Source: JAEUIA01 sp038330085 (lineage in GTDB: Bacteria; Planctomycetota; UBA1135; GCA-002686595). From it: 12,096 nt of DNA. How positions within the stretch are numbered: position 1 is the stretch's first letter; the number at the start of each line of letters is the position of its first letter. The position numbers and the translations under genes were made by a program. Positions 1-7,927 of the stretch are shown piece by piece. Where the stretch lies: positions 1-12,096 of the forward strand of contig JBBQNP010000139.1 of assembly GCA_038330085.1 (NCBI GenBank), in the 5' to 3' direction. The notes under the pieces were generated by a model. The model was given only the letters and a program-made list of their open reading frames with translations. It was not told the DNA's origin and did no database searches.

Positions 1-660
1 GCTCGCGCCGATCGCGGCGGAGATGGCCAGGTGCAACGCTGAGTCTTCGAACGGCGACCCATCGCGTATCAGCCCTTGGACGAGCGGGCTGAACTCCTGT
101 TGCGCGCCGGAGTGTGCGAACACCCAGCCACCCGCGATGCCCGCAATTCCGCCGACGACGATCGCGCGCGCGAAGCTGTGGCGCGACCGCTCTCTCGGTC
201 GCGACCGTGCGCCAAGCATCCCGAGCACGACGCCGAGCGGCACGCCGAAGAACAACAAGTACGTCACGAGTTCGGCGAAGTGATCGCGACCGGAGGAGAG
301 GCTGCAGAAACCCTCTTCCGATCCGCGCGCGAAGAATCCCGCGGGGCCGGCGAGCCACAGCAGGAACGAATACGCGAGCCCCCACACGAGGCCGGCTCCC
401 GCGCTGTACGCACGCGCTTTAGCGAGCCAGGCGAACGTCGCTCCGTACAACACGCCGCACAGCGGTCCACTGATCCACGTCGCGTGGCCGAGCGTCAGCG
501 CGACGAAACCGCCGCACAGACCGACTGCCGCGCACGTCGCGATGCACATCTGCAGCGACACAGGAGTGGAGCGGCGGGCCGGCGTCCTCGGATGGCTCGC
601 CGTCTCCGACTTGCTCGGGGCGCTCGACATGCCAGGCGCAGCGTTCGCGTCCGTCGACAT
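1..660 (-). CDS. Multi-pass membrane protein with internal repeats (3'-truncated by window edge)
   Basis: The frame stays open for 220 codons from the ATG at 660 to the window edge, with no stop, so the C-terminus is missing. A Ser/Pro/Ala-rich, cytosolic-looking N-terminus of about 33 residues is followed by hydrophobic segments near residues 35-57, 62-80, 84-106, 128-149, 164-182 and 208-220. The GxxxG-rich pattern (GLCGG, GPLCGVLYG, GAGLVWGLAYS, then a new GGIAGIAGG and LHLAISAAIGAS) looks like one complete repeat of a membrane unit followed by the start of a second. No catalytic motif is seen. The gene starts 2 nt after the stop of the NADH dehydrogenase-like gene and has a clear AGGAG, so the two are very probably co-transcribed and translationally coupled. 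A role as membrane partner of that enzyme is inferred. I do not recognise a named family with certainty. Confidence 0.78.
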   Translation of the reverse strand, partial: MSTDANAAPGMSSAPSKSETASHPRTPARRSTPVSLQMCIATCAAVGLCGGFVALTLGHATWISGPLCGVLYGATFAWLAKARAYSAGAGLVWGLAYSFLLWLAGPAGFFARGSEEGFCSLSSGRDHFAELVTYLLFFGVPLGVVLGMLGARSRPRERSRHSFARAIVVGGIAGIAGGWVFAHSGAQQEFSPLVQGLIRDGSPFEDSALHLAISAAIGAS

Positions 661-662
661 GC

Positions 663-2330
663 TCAGCTCCTCTCGCGTGCGCTGAGGTCGATGGTCTGCA
701 CGATGTCGCGCGGGAAGAAAAGCTCGATCACCCAGTCGACGAGCACGCGCACCTTGCGCTCGAACGTCGGCAGCTTGCCCAGGTAGATGCCGCGCCACAA
801 AAACCACGCGAAAAGCCCCGAGAAACGCAGGCCCTTGATCTCCGCGCACGCCGTGTGATGCCCCACCACGCACAGCGCGCCGAGCGGCTCGAAGTGAAAC
901 GCCCGCACCGCGCGACCGCGCATGCGCGCGTGCAGGTTCGCCGCGAGGTGGCGCGCCTCCCTGATCGCGAACTGCGCCGTCGGCGGACAGTTGCGGCCCG
1001 TGCGCGGATCGGGGATCGCGGCCGCATCGCCGATCGCCCACACCTCTCTCAACCCCTTCACCAACAACGTCTCGTCCGTCACGAGCGCACCACGCTTGTC
1101 GAGCTCGACGCCCAGCGTCTTCAACACGGGGTTGGGCGCCGTACCCGCAGTCCACACGAGCGTCGACGCATCGATCTCGCCATCGGAGAGAACGACTTTG
1201 CCCGGCGAAGCGTCCTTCAACCGCGTCTTCAATCGGAAGGTGACCCCGCGCTCGGTCATGCGCTCTTGCGCGTACAGCGCGAGGGGCTCGCTCAGCTCGT
1301 TCAAAATCCGCTCGCCCCCGTGCACGAGAACGACGCGCACGTCCTCCGGCGGAATGTTCGGGTAGTAAGCCAGCATGCCGCGCGCGAAGTCGTTGACGCC
1401 GCCCGTCAGTTCCGCGCCCGCGAAACCGCCGCCCGCGATCACGAACGTGACGAGCGACTTGCGCTTCGCAGCATCGCTCTCGCGATCTGCCCGCTCGAAG
1501 CAGTCGATGACGTGATTCCTGATGCGGATCGCGTCGGCGAGCGACTTGAAGTCGAACGCGTTGGCCTGCACGTTCACCATGCCCAAATAGTTCGACACTG
1601 CCCCGAGCGCGACGACGAGTTCGTCGTATTCGAGGTCGGGCGACCCTTCCACCTGCACGCGCTTCTTCCCCAGATCGACCGCCGTCACCTTTCCGCGCAC
1701 GACCGTCGTCCGCCGCAAGCTCGTACGCAACGGGCTCGTGATGTGCGTCGCTTCGAGGCTGCTGGCCGCGACCTCCGCGAGCATCGGCGTGAACAACAGC
1801 GCATTCGTCTCGCTCACCAGCGTGATCGCGACGGACGGATCCACACGGAACAACTTCTCGAGATGTTCCGCGGTCGACACGCCCGCGAATCCCCCCCCGA
1901 GGATGACGATGCGCTTCGGCGGCGGCGGAACCGGCACGATCGGCATTCGTTCGACGCCGAAGATCCGCGTGACGATCGAACGCGCCGGACCTGCGACGAG
2001 GCCGAGCGCCGCGCAGAAGAGCATCCAGCCCGCGAGCGACGCGAACTCCCCGCGCATCTCTTCGGCGGTCCACCTCGGATCGTCGCCGTGCAACAGCGGA
2101 ATCGCGACCACGTGCAACAACGCCCACACCGGGATGCCGAACGTCGCCGCCTGCATCATGCCGTCGATAGGAGCACGCTCCGTCGGCCGATACGCCAGCA
2201 AGAAGACGACACCGACGACCACGCTCGCGACCAAACTCAACGCAATGTCATCGAGGCTCGCGATCAAGATCGGACTGCACACCAACCCAGCGAGCGCGCC
2301 GACCCAGCATCGATGCGACCAGCGGCTCAT
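663..2330 (-). CDS. Type II NADH dehydrogenase-like FAD/NAD oxidoreductase with extra N-terminal membrane domain
   Basis: A 555-aa flavoprotein of the NDH-2 family, which passes electrons from NADH to membrane quinone via FAD without pumping protons. The FAD-binding GGGFAG is at residues 145-150 after a beta strand (RIVIL), the second dinucleotide fold (VIAGGGFAGAE) at 297-307 and the FAD-contacting VWAIGDAA at 430-437. The C-terminus (about 505-540, GLFAWFLWRGIYLGKLP then hydrophobic residues) matches the usual membrane-anchoring tail. The quinone-site region reads TAQFAIREA (451-459), with Arg where many members have Gln. Unusually, about 139 residues precede the first nucleotide-binding fold, with hydrophobic segments near 9-25, 28-47, 58-80 and 98-115 and a Pro-rich linker (131-138); typical NDH-2 proteins of about 400-450 aa begin at the fold. 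The ATG at 2330 is preceded by AAGGTGG at 6 nt. First gene of a two-gene operon. Confidence 0.92.
   Translation of the reverse strand: MSRWSHRCWVGALAGLVCSPILIASLDDIALSLVASVVVGVVFLLAYRPTERAPIDGMMQAATFGIPVWALLHVVAIPLLHGDDPRWTAEEMRGEFASLAGWMLFCAALGLVAGPARSIVTRIFGVERMPIVPVPPPPKRIVILGGGFAGVSTAEHLEKLFRVDPSVAITLVSETNALLFTPMLAEVAASSLEATHITSPLRTSLRRTTVVRGKVTAVDLGKKRVQVEGSPDLEYDELVVALGAVSNYLGMVNVQANAFDFKSLADAIRIRNHVIDCFERADRESDAAKRKSLVTFVIAGGGFAGAELTGGVNDFARGMLAYYPNIPPEDVRVVLVHGGERILNELSEPLALYAQERMTERGVTFRLKTRLKDASPGKVVLSDGEIDASTLVWTAGTAPNPVLKTLGVELDKRGALVTDETLLVKGLREVWAIGDAAAIPDPRTGRNCPPTAQFAIREARHLAANLHARMRGRAVRAFHFEPLGALCVVGHHTACAEIKGLRFSGLFAWFLWRGIYLGKLPTFERKVRVLVDWVIELFFPRDIVQTIDLSARERS
667..671 (-). 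promoter_or_regulatory. Shine-Dalgarno site of the membrane protein gene
   Basis: On the minus strand AGGAG (within AGAGGAG) lies 6 nt before the ATG at 660. It sits inside the last codons of the upstream gene, whose stop (665-663) is 2 nt before this ATG. This arrangement fixes the start and indicates translational coupling. Confidence 0.7.
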
Positions 2331-2811
2331 GAGTCACCACCTTGGAGGATCCTCACCGCACTGTGCACGGCGTGCTCCGCTGTCGGCTCGAAGGCTCGAA
2401 CCTGGGCATGAGTCGTTCGTATCCCGGCGAAGGACGTGAAACAGCGAGGACGAGCATCGGGGGGGGCCAGTGCCGGCATGGATCTACTGCGCGGCCCCGC
2501 CTACGGCAAGAAACGAAAGTCGTGACCACGGTCTCGGCGCAGTTCGCCTTCGCCGCGACCACGTCCGATCCTCCCAACGGCAGTACCTGATGGCCTCCCT
2601 CGGGCCGGACTACCTTCGCCGGTCACCTCCCGGAGGTCGACAAGTTCGTCTACTACCGCGCCCCGTTGCTCGACTTACTCCGCTGAGCTCGCATCGAACA
2701 CTCTCGGCGCGACCTCGAGTGTCCGAGTTTCACCAGACCTCTCGCCGTCCGCCACAGAAGGCGCAGATCATCGACGCCCATGCGCTCCCCCAAGCGTCGT
2801 TCCTGCGGTGG

Positions 2812-2884
2812 ACCGGCGGTGCCGCGGTGAACCGGCGGTGCCAGGCACCCATCGCGGGAGTACCCGCGACGGGTTCCAGGCACC
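2812..2884. repeat. Intergenic palindromic repeat cluster, part A (GTGCCAGGCAC type)
   Basis: ACCGGCGGTGCC occurs twice (2812-2823 and 2831-2842). The second copy runs into the perfect palindrome GGTGCC-A-GGCACC (2837-2849), and a variant GGTTCCAGGCACC follows at 2872-2884. Between them is a perfect 7-bp hairpin, TCGCGGG-AGTA-CCCGCGA (2852-2869). GTGCC(A/T)GGCAC-containing intergenic repeats are widespread in bacterial genomes and often associated with REP-type elements; assignment here is inference, since only one locus is visible. No transposase gene is nearby. Confidence 0.55.
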
Positions 2885-2913
2885 ACCGGTTCTTCGCGCT
2901 GACCCCTAAATAG

Positions 2914-2980
2914 CCGGCCGGCGCGAGCCGACCGGTAATCCGGGCGTCTCGCGCCGGCCGGAACCGCGCCGTAGGCGCGG
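2914..2980. repeat. REP/BIME-like pair of perfect hairpins
   Basis: A perfect 14-bp inverted repeat, CCGGCCGGCGCGAG (2914-2927) and its complement (2948-2961), encloses a 20-nt loop. Two nucleotides later a second perfect stem, CCGCGCC-GTA-GGCGCGG (2964-2980), has a 3-nt loop. Two adjacent strong GC-rich hairpins are the usual look of REP/BIME elements. They lie about 80-145 nt downstream of the S53 protease stop and could also stabilise or end its mRNA. There is no T-tract, so this is not a classical intrinsic terminator. Confidence 0.55.
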
Positions 2981-3059
2981 AACATCTTGCCGCGTATTCG
3001 GAGCTCCCCTCGCGCGCTCGAAATTCACACTCCCGCGAGTCGAGCCGACAAACCCCTCC

Positions 3060-5249
3060 CTACGGCAGCCAAGTCACCGACAACCCATTCGTCAAGTTGA
3101 ACGTGCTCGGCGTGCAGAACGGCCCCGCGTTCCGATACCAAACCTGGTAGTTGCGCACATCCCCCGCAACCAATCCTCCGACCACGCTCAACGGCAACCC
3201 CACACCCGGCGAAGTCGAAGCACCATTCACATTGACCGTCTCCGTCAACCGGATCGTGGTCCCCCCGACACACCGAATCCCATCGCCGAACACACTCGCG
3301 ATCTGCGTCGTGCCCGAGAAGTACAGACACGACCCACTCACCATGTGTGTCCCCAGCAACGCAAACGTGTCAGCCGACACCGACGCAGTCCCGGTGCCCG
3401 CGATGTTACCGCCGCTCACATCCACGGAGTTCGCACACCCATTGCCCGGAGCCCCAAAGTTCACACACGGGCATCCCGCCCCCGTCCCATCCCCGAAGCA
3501 ATACGCAGTCCCCGTTCCCGCTCCGCACGGCGCTCCCGTGTCGCAAGCCGCCACCACCGCGAACACCGCGCAATCCATCGGCCCCCATCCCGTCACCGTG
3601 TCCCAACCGACATGTGCATTCGAAGCACCCTGTCCACTCGGCAAGTTGCCGTTGTTCCCCGACGTGATGTCGTACCAGATGTCGGACCGCCCGTTCTGCG
3701 CATAGACATAGTCCTGCATCCGGCCGAAGCGCCGATGACCCTGCGCGTCCGGGGTCAGCCCACCGAGCCCGATGATGTCTTGCTCGAGGAGCGCGAGCGT
3801 CGCGCAGAACATGGGCGCCGCGAAGCTCGTCCCGTAGTAGTCGTCGTGCAGCGTGCCGCCGATGTAGAACGAGTAGGCGCCGGCGGGGTTGCCGTTGCCC
3901 GAGGAGTGGAAGGCAATGTCAGGCACGAGCCGTCGGTTGTTGCTGCTGTTGATCGCGGGCACACCCGTGCCCGTCTGCCATGACGGCCGCACGTTGAACG
4001 CGATGTTGTGCGTGCTCCAGCCGCCGCCGCTTCCGCTCCAACCCGTCTCGGTGATGCGCGCGCCGCTGGGCGTGTTCACGTCCGCAATCGTTCCCCCGAC
4101 CTGGAGGACTTCAGGCTCCATGTTTGGATACGGATAGAACCCAAGCGACGTCCCGCTGTCGCCGCTCGCACCCATGTACGTGATGCCTTGCGCAGTCATC
4201 GAGACATGGTTGTTGTGCGCCGAGGTCTGCGTGGAGTTCGGGATGTTCCAGCCGTAGCTCTCGGAGATCGCGTCGCACAGGTTGTCGTTGACCTCCTGGG
4301 CCAGCGTGGCGATCAAGTCCTGGGTGTTCGCACTGTCGTACACACGGATCGTGGCCAGGGGCGCGATGCCGAGCTGCATCTGGACGTCGAGATCCCCTTC
4401 GGCGTTTTCGGAGGCCGTAGTCCCACCCCCGCCCCCGATCGGCACGATGACGACGTTCGTGCCTGCGCCGGCCGGCGGAACGGGAAGCGCGAAGTGGTTG
4501 ATGTAGTTGATCCAGCTCGCCGAGCGGAAACCGACGAAGCTCGAAATGCCGATCGTGCGCCCCGCGCCCGTATTCCCCGCGGCGAAGACCCCGGCGCTGT
4601 TGTAGAGCGCTCGCGTGAGCGCCGGCGTGAGCAAGGTCGTGCGCGGCTCGGGACGGGTGTACGTTTCGACCCCGCTCACGTCGATGACGATCGCGGCCAA
4701 CGCGGACGGCAACTGGATCGGCGTCGAGTTGGCGACGAAGTCGGCGGGCTCGATCTTGTCGACGGGCGTGAGCGTGTAGTGACGGATCGTCGTGTGGAAT
4801 GCGCGCTCGATTTGCGCGACCGTTCCGTTCGCAACGACGGCCAAGCGGTTGTTCGCGACCAACGTCACCTGGAAACCGTTCGAAGCCAGATAGTCAGCGA
4901 CGGATTGGACCTGCGCCTGCGAGTACCCGTAGCGCTCTCCGACCTCTTCGGGCGTGATGAAGCGCCGGTACATCGGCGACTTCGGATCGCTCACGTCGTC
5001 GGCGAACTTCTGCACGTCGTCGGGCTTGGCGAACGGCAAGCTGACGGCGACGCACAGCGATTGCTCACCGTCCGCCGGTCCGACGTCGGTCGCACGCTGC
5101 AGCGCGGGCAAGAGCTCCATGCCCGCCACGGGCACGATCTGATCTCTCAGTCCCTGAGAGGGAGCGGTCGGCTGGCTCGGCGCTGCCGAGCTCGACATGG
5201 AGAACGAAACGAGAACAAGTGTGCTCGACAAGAGCAGAGAGGATTTCAT
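3060..5249 (-). CDS. Secreted sedolisin-family (S53) serine-carboxyl peptidase with pro-domain and C-terminal surface-type domain
   Basis: A 729-aa preproenzyme. A Sec signal peptide spans about residues 1-23 (LLLSSTLVLVSF, then SSSAA). A Pro-kumamolisin activation domain follows at about 60-197. The catalytic domain (about 205-565) carries the sedolisin signature: Glu284 and Asp288 (AEGDLDVQ), oxyanion Asp364 in GASGDSG and nucleophile Ser475 in GTSFAAP. Calcium-site motifs DITSG (527-531) and GWDTVTGWG (548-556) are present. Known S53 enzymes are acid-active endo- or tripeptidyl-peptidases that remove their own pro-domain. Residues about 583-729 form an appended domain (YCFGDG, CPC, GCANS, FGDGIRC, FCTPSTFN) also found in the protein encoded at 8881-10974. 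The ATG at 5249 begins a good signal peptide; the frame is open further upstream, but that extension is Arg-rich and runs into the divergent sigma gene. GAGG lies 10 nt before the ATG. Probably exported to the periplasm or cell surface. Confidence 0.93.
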   Translation of the reverse strand: MKSSLLLSSTLVLVSFSMSSSAAPSQPTAPSQGLRDQIVPVAGMELLPALQRATDVGPADGEQSLCVAVSLPFAKPDDVQKFADDVSDPKSPMYRRFITPEEVGERYGYSQAQVQSVADYLASNGFQVTLVANNRLAVVANGTVAQIERAFHTTIRHYTLTPVDKIEPADFVANSTPIQLPSALAAIVIDVSGVETYTRPEPRTTLLTPALTRALYNSAGVFAAGNTGAGRTIGISSFVGFRSASWINYINHFALPVPPAGAGTNVVIVPIGGGGGTTASENAEGDLDVQMQLGIAPLATIRVYDSANTQDLIATLAQEVNDNLCDAISESYGWNIPNSTQTSAHNNHVSMTAQGITYMGASGDSGTSLGFYPYPNMEPEVLQVGGTIADVNTPSGARITETGWSGSGGGWSTHNIAFNVRPSWQTGTGVPAINSSNNRRLVPDIAFHSSGNGNPAGAYSFYIGGTLHDDYYGTSFAAPMFCATLALLEQDIIGLGGLTPDAQGHRRFGRMQDYVYAQNGRSDIWYDITSGNNGNLPSGQGASNAHVGWDTVTGWGPMDCAVFAVVAACDTGAPCGAGTGTAYCFGDGTGAGCPCVNFGAPGNGCANSVDVSGGNIAGTGTASVSADTFALLGTHMVSGSCLYFSGTTQIASVFGDGIRCVGGTTIRLTETVNVNGASTSPGVGLPLSVVGGLVAGDVRNYQVWYRNAGPFCTPSTFNLTNGLSVTWLP

Positions 5250-5565
5250 GAACGTGCAACCTCGCGTAGCGGAGAGGTGGTGTTGCGATGGTGTGCCTTG
5301 GCCGGCGTGTGCCCCGGGAAGGTGGCCCCGGTCCAGACTAACTTCTTTGTGCTCGGTGGGGAGGCGTGAAATGAGTGCGCAACGTGGTGCATGGCGAGAT
5401 GAGACGATCTCCATGCGTGTCGTCTCGTTCGGGAGGCGCAGGGCGGACCGTTGAGCCCTACCCCCCTTCAGGTCCACTTCAGCTTCGAAGTTCTCCCCGA
5501 CGACCCGCCTTCGCAATTCGCAACCCCCTGCGTGGCTGCGGCGGTCTCGTTCATCTGGTTTCGCA
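5250..5565. other. Divergent intergenic region between S53 protease and sigma factor genes
   Basis: 316 bp that must hold promoters for both divergent genes. I find no convincing -35/-10 pair of the vegetative or ECF type on either strand. A 7-bp inverted repeat, GAGACGA (5401-5407) and TCGTCTC (5420-5426) with a 12-nt spacer, lies near the middle and is a possible but unproven operator. The sigma gene start has no obvious Shine-Dalgarno, which is common in some bacterial groups. Confidence 0.5.
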
Positions 5566-7815
5566 ATGAGCACGCCCTCCACACCGGCACTCCCTGAGCT
5601 CCTGGCTCACACGCGCTGGATCGAGGACTTGGCGCGCTCGCTCGTCCGCGATCCGGATGCGGCACAGGATCTGGCGCAGTCCACGATCTTGATCGCGCTC
5701 GAGCGGACCGAGGCGGAACCGGCGAACTTGCGCGCGTGGCTCGCGCGAGTGTTGCGCAACAAGGCGCGCGAGACCGGGCGGCGTGAGTCGGCACGCGGCG
5801 TCGTCGAGCGATTGGGTGCGCGCACGGAAGCGTTGCCTTCGGCGGAAGAAGTGATCGAGCGCGCAGAGCACGAGCGCGGCGTCGTCGCGGCCGTGTTGGC
5901 GCTCGAGGAGCCGCACCGCGGGACGCTCTTGTTGCGCTACTTCGAGGGCCTTTCCCCCGCTGAGATTGCTCGGCGCTCACACGTCCCCCTCGCGACCGTC
6001 ACCAGCCGCATCACGCGCGCGCACGCACGCCTGCGTGAATCGCTTTCGAAGGACGGAGGGTCCGCCGACTGGGTCGCGGCGATCGTGCCGATCCTGCGGC
6101 AAACGTCCGTCGCACACACCGTCTCTGCATCGTCCATCGCTGGAGTCTTCGTCATGAGCATCGCACTCAAGATCGCCGCTACACTGGTCGTCGTCGCACT
6201 CGTGGTGTGGTGGTCCTTGCCGAACGGGTCACGTGACACGCACACGACGGCGCTCGGTCCGACGGTCCACGACACTTCACTGGATGCGACGGGCGGACCC
6301 GACGAACCCGCGCTCGCAGCCGGATCCAAGCGCACGGCGACTACCGCCGAAACCGCCGCGAAACCCGCGGTGGAATCCGCGCCTGTCGTTTCCGTGACGC
6401 CGACGCCTGCAGCCGAGACCGCGGTCGGAGGTCGCATCTTCGGCCACGTGTTCCGACCCGACGGCGAAGCCGCCGCGCAGCGCAAGGTGCGCATGATCCG
6501 CATGACGCTCGGCCCCGAGAAGTACGTCGTCACGGACGACGCGGGCTCGTTCGACGAGCGCAACCTCGGTCCGGGCACGTGGTCGCTGTCGACGTGGCCC
6601 GACGACAAGGAGGTCCAGTTGCTCGGGAAGACGGGCCCGGACACGCTCCATGGCATGACGTACATGGCGCAGTCGACGGTCGATCTCGCGAACGGCGCGG
6701 AAATCGAGCTCGTGCTCGGCAAGCCGCCCGAACACGGCGTGCGCGTGCACGGACGCATGCTCGACGACGGAAAGCCGGTCGACGGCTACATGACGTGGTT
6801 GCCGCAGGGCAAGAACGCGATGGACCAGCAACAGCTCGCACCGTCGAGCCCGACCAAAGGGTTCGACGTTCTGCTCAACCACTCGGGGCGTTACCTGCTC
6901 GTCGCGATCCAGGACGAAGTGCGCGCTGAGTTCGTCGTCGACGTGCCGAACAACACGGATTTCGCTTACGACATCGTGCTGCCGTCGGGACTCCTCGAAG
7001 GGCGCGTCGTGACGGGCGACGGCACACCTGTGGTCGCTGCCCACGTGGATCTGGTCCCTCGCGGCGCGCACAACCCGCGCCAACCCATGGCCGACATCCA
7101 GTACAGCTTGCGCACCGACGACAACGGGAAGTTCCGGTTCCGATGTCTGCCGCGCGCGCGCTTCGAGCTCGGCGTGCACGGCGGCAAGTTCGGACCGAAG
7201 GATGCCGGCCAGCCCGCCGGCGCAACGGCGGTGCGCGACATCGACCTGACCTCGAACGAGCTGTCGAGCGATCTCGTCGTCGTCGTGCCGAGCGGATCGA
7301 TCGCGCACGGCGTCGTGCATTCCGTCGCGAAGAAGGTGGGCTCCGCCTGCGTGTTCGTGTTCACGTCGGAAGGCGAGCCCGTGAACCCGCTCGATTCGAT
7401 CACCGTGAAGGAAGGCAAGTTCGAGACGTTCGCCCTCCAGCCTGGAACTTGGTTCGCCATCGCGGCGAACGGATTCGAGTGGAGTCCCGCCACGCGCTTC
7501 GTCGTCCCGGTCAAAGGCGATCCTGATGAGATCGAGTTACGGCTCGCTCCGGTGGCGAAGCTTACGGTCGACACCTCCGGCATGGGGCCGGCGTGGATCG
7601 ACGTGCGCGACGCGAACCACTGCTCGATCTCGTCGCTGCTCGACAAGCACGTGTTCAACCGCGAGTTCAACACGGACTGGAGCACGAGCTCATTCGTGTA
7701 CCGCCTGCCGGCCGGTAACTACGACGTCGCTGCGATCGGCGCGAAGGATCGGCGCACGGGGTACGTCAGCTTGACGCAGGGGCAAGAGCTCTCCACGCGC
7801 TTGGGCGAGAAGTGA
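5566..7815 (+). CDS. Membrane-anchored ECF sigma factor fused to extracytoplasmic carboxypeptidase-regulatory-like domains
   Basis: A 749-aa fusion. Sigma region 2 is at about residues 14-72 (DPDAAQDLAQST, then NLRAWLARVLRNKARE). Region 4 is at about 106-160 and has an ECF-type helix-turn-helix (LRYFEGLSPAEIARRS, then PLATVTSRITRAHARLRE). After a short linker a single transmembrane helix spans about 199-216 (ALKIAATLVVVALVVWW), followed by an Ala/Thr/Pro-rich linker (about 220-285). The rest looks like four beta-sandwich units of the CarboxypepD_reg/CnaB-like kind: about 290-388, 391-470, 476-570 and 577-650 (patterns such as GHVFRPDGEAA, TDDAGSF, LEGRVVTGDGTPV, RTDDNGKFRF, LQPGTWFAIA), plus a C-terminal module to 749. 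Predicted topology puts the sigma part in the cytoplasm and the beta domains outside, so it may sense and transcribe in one chain. No separate anti-sigma gene is adjacent. An ordinary ECF factor is about 180-200 aa. It lies between a divergent S53 protease gene and msrB. Its targets are unknown. Confidence 0.88.
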   Translation: MSTPSTPALPELLAHTRWIEDLARSLVRDPDAAQDLAQSTILIALERTEAEPANLRAWLARVLRNKARETGRRESARGVVERLGARTEALPSAEEVIERAEHERGVVAAVLALEEPHRGTLLLRYFEGLSPAEIARRSHVPLATVTSRITRAHARLRESLSKDGGSADWVAAIVPILRQTSVAHTVSASSIAGVFVMSIALKIAATLVVVALVVWWSLPNGSRDTHTTALGPTVHDTSLDATGGPDEPALAAGSKRTATTAETAAKPAVESAPVVSVTPTPAAETAVGGRIFGHVFRPDGEAAAQRKVRMIRMTLGPEKYVVTDDAGSFDERNLGPGTWSLSTWPDDKEVQLLGKTGPDTLHGMTYMAQSTVDLANGAEIELVLGKPPEHGVRVHGRMLDDGKPVDGYMTWLPQGKNAMDQQQLAPSSPTKGFDVLLNHSGRYLLVAIQDEVRAEFVVDVPNNTDFAYDIVLPSGLLEGRVVTGDGTPVVAAHVDLVPRGAHNPRQPMADIQYSLRTDDNGKFRFRCLPRARFELGVHGGKFGPKDAGQPAGATAVRDIDLTSNELSSDLVVVVPSGSIAHGVVHSVAKKVGSACVFVFTSEGEPVNPLDSITVKEGKFETFALQPGTWFAIAANGFEWSPATRFVVPVKGDPDEIELRLAPVAKLTVDTSGMGPAWIDVRDANHCSISSLLDKHVFNREFNTDWSTSSFVYRLPAGNYDVAAIGAKDRRTGYVSLTQGQELSTRLGEK

Positions 7816-7902
7816 TCGCGTCGACGAAACACGTGGAAGGCTCTTCCGAACGCTAGGTCGGCGCCTCGACGCTGGAAAGTCCCGATACCCGGTCCCAAAT
7901 CG

Positions 7903-7924
7903 GCCTGTGCAACGTTACACAGGC
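7903..7924 (+). promoter_or_regulatory. Hairpin overlapping the ribosome-binding region of msrB
   Basis: GCCTGTG (7903-7909) and CACAGGC (7918-7924) form a perfect 7-bp stem with an 8-nt loop, ending 3 nt before the ATG at 7928. The only Shine-Dalgarno-like bases (AGG, 7921-7923) lie in the 3' arm, so the fold could hide them from the ribosome. Function is inferred. Confidence 0.4.
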
Positions 7925-7927
7925 ACC

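Larger units (their letters stand above)
2331..3059. other. 729-bp gene-free stretch between two minus-strand genes
   Basis: I see no convincing gene here. Short open frames on both strands are Arg/Pro-rich and match no family. Near the NADH dehydrogenase start there is a perfect 10-bp palindrome GAGGATCCTC (2345-2354), ending 15 nt before the ATG, and a small GCACG-G-CGTGC inverted repeat (2365-2375). Either could be a regulatory site but nothing supports one specifically. About 2400-2800 shows nothing recognisable. The part from about 2812 to 2980 is rich in perfect hairpins and short repeats, listed separately. These hairpins also lie 80-250 nt downstream of the protease gene that ends at 3060 and may act as its transcript end. 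Confidence 0.6.

Noticed and set aside
76..786. 236-codon plus-strand open frame
   Set aside because: Antisense to the membrane protein and the NADH dehydrogenase end, both of which have coherent membrane helices or family motifs.
855..2411. 518-codon plus-strand open frame
   Set aside because: Antisense to the well-supported NADH dehydrogenase gene; Arg/His-rich composition typical of a high-GC shadow frame.
2591..2686. Protein-like 31-codon plus-strand stretch (TFAGHLPEVDKFVYYRAPLL) ending in TGA
   Set aside because: No start codon, a stop immediately upstream and no family recognised; could be a gene remnant but unsupported.
2653..2985. 110-codon minus-strand frame in the gene-free stretch
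   Set aside because: Mostly hairpin and repeat sequence; no domain; best explained by repeats being open by chance.
4008..5369. 453-codon plus-strand open frame
   Set aside because: Antisense to the S53 protease with catalytic motifs; Arg/Val/Asp-rich and no domain.
5250..5582. N-terminal extension of the S53 protease frame up to 5582
   Set aside because: It is Arg-rich, would overlap the sigma gene start and would bury the signal peptide; the ATG at 5249 is the likely start.
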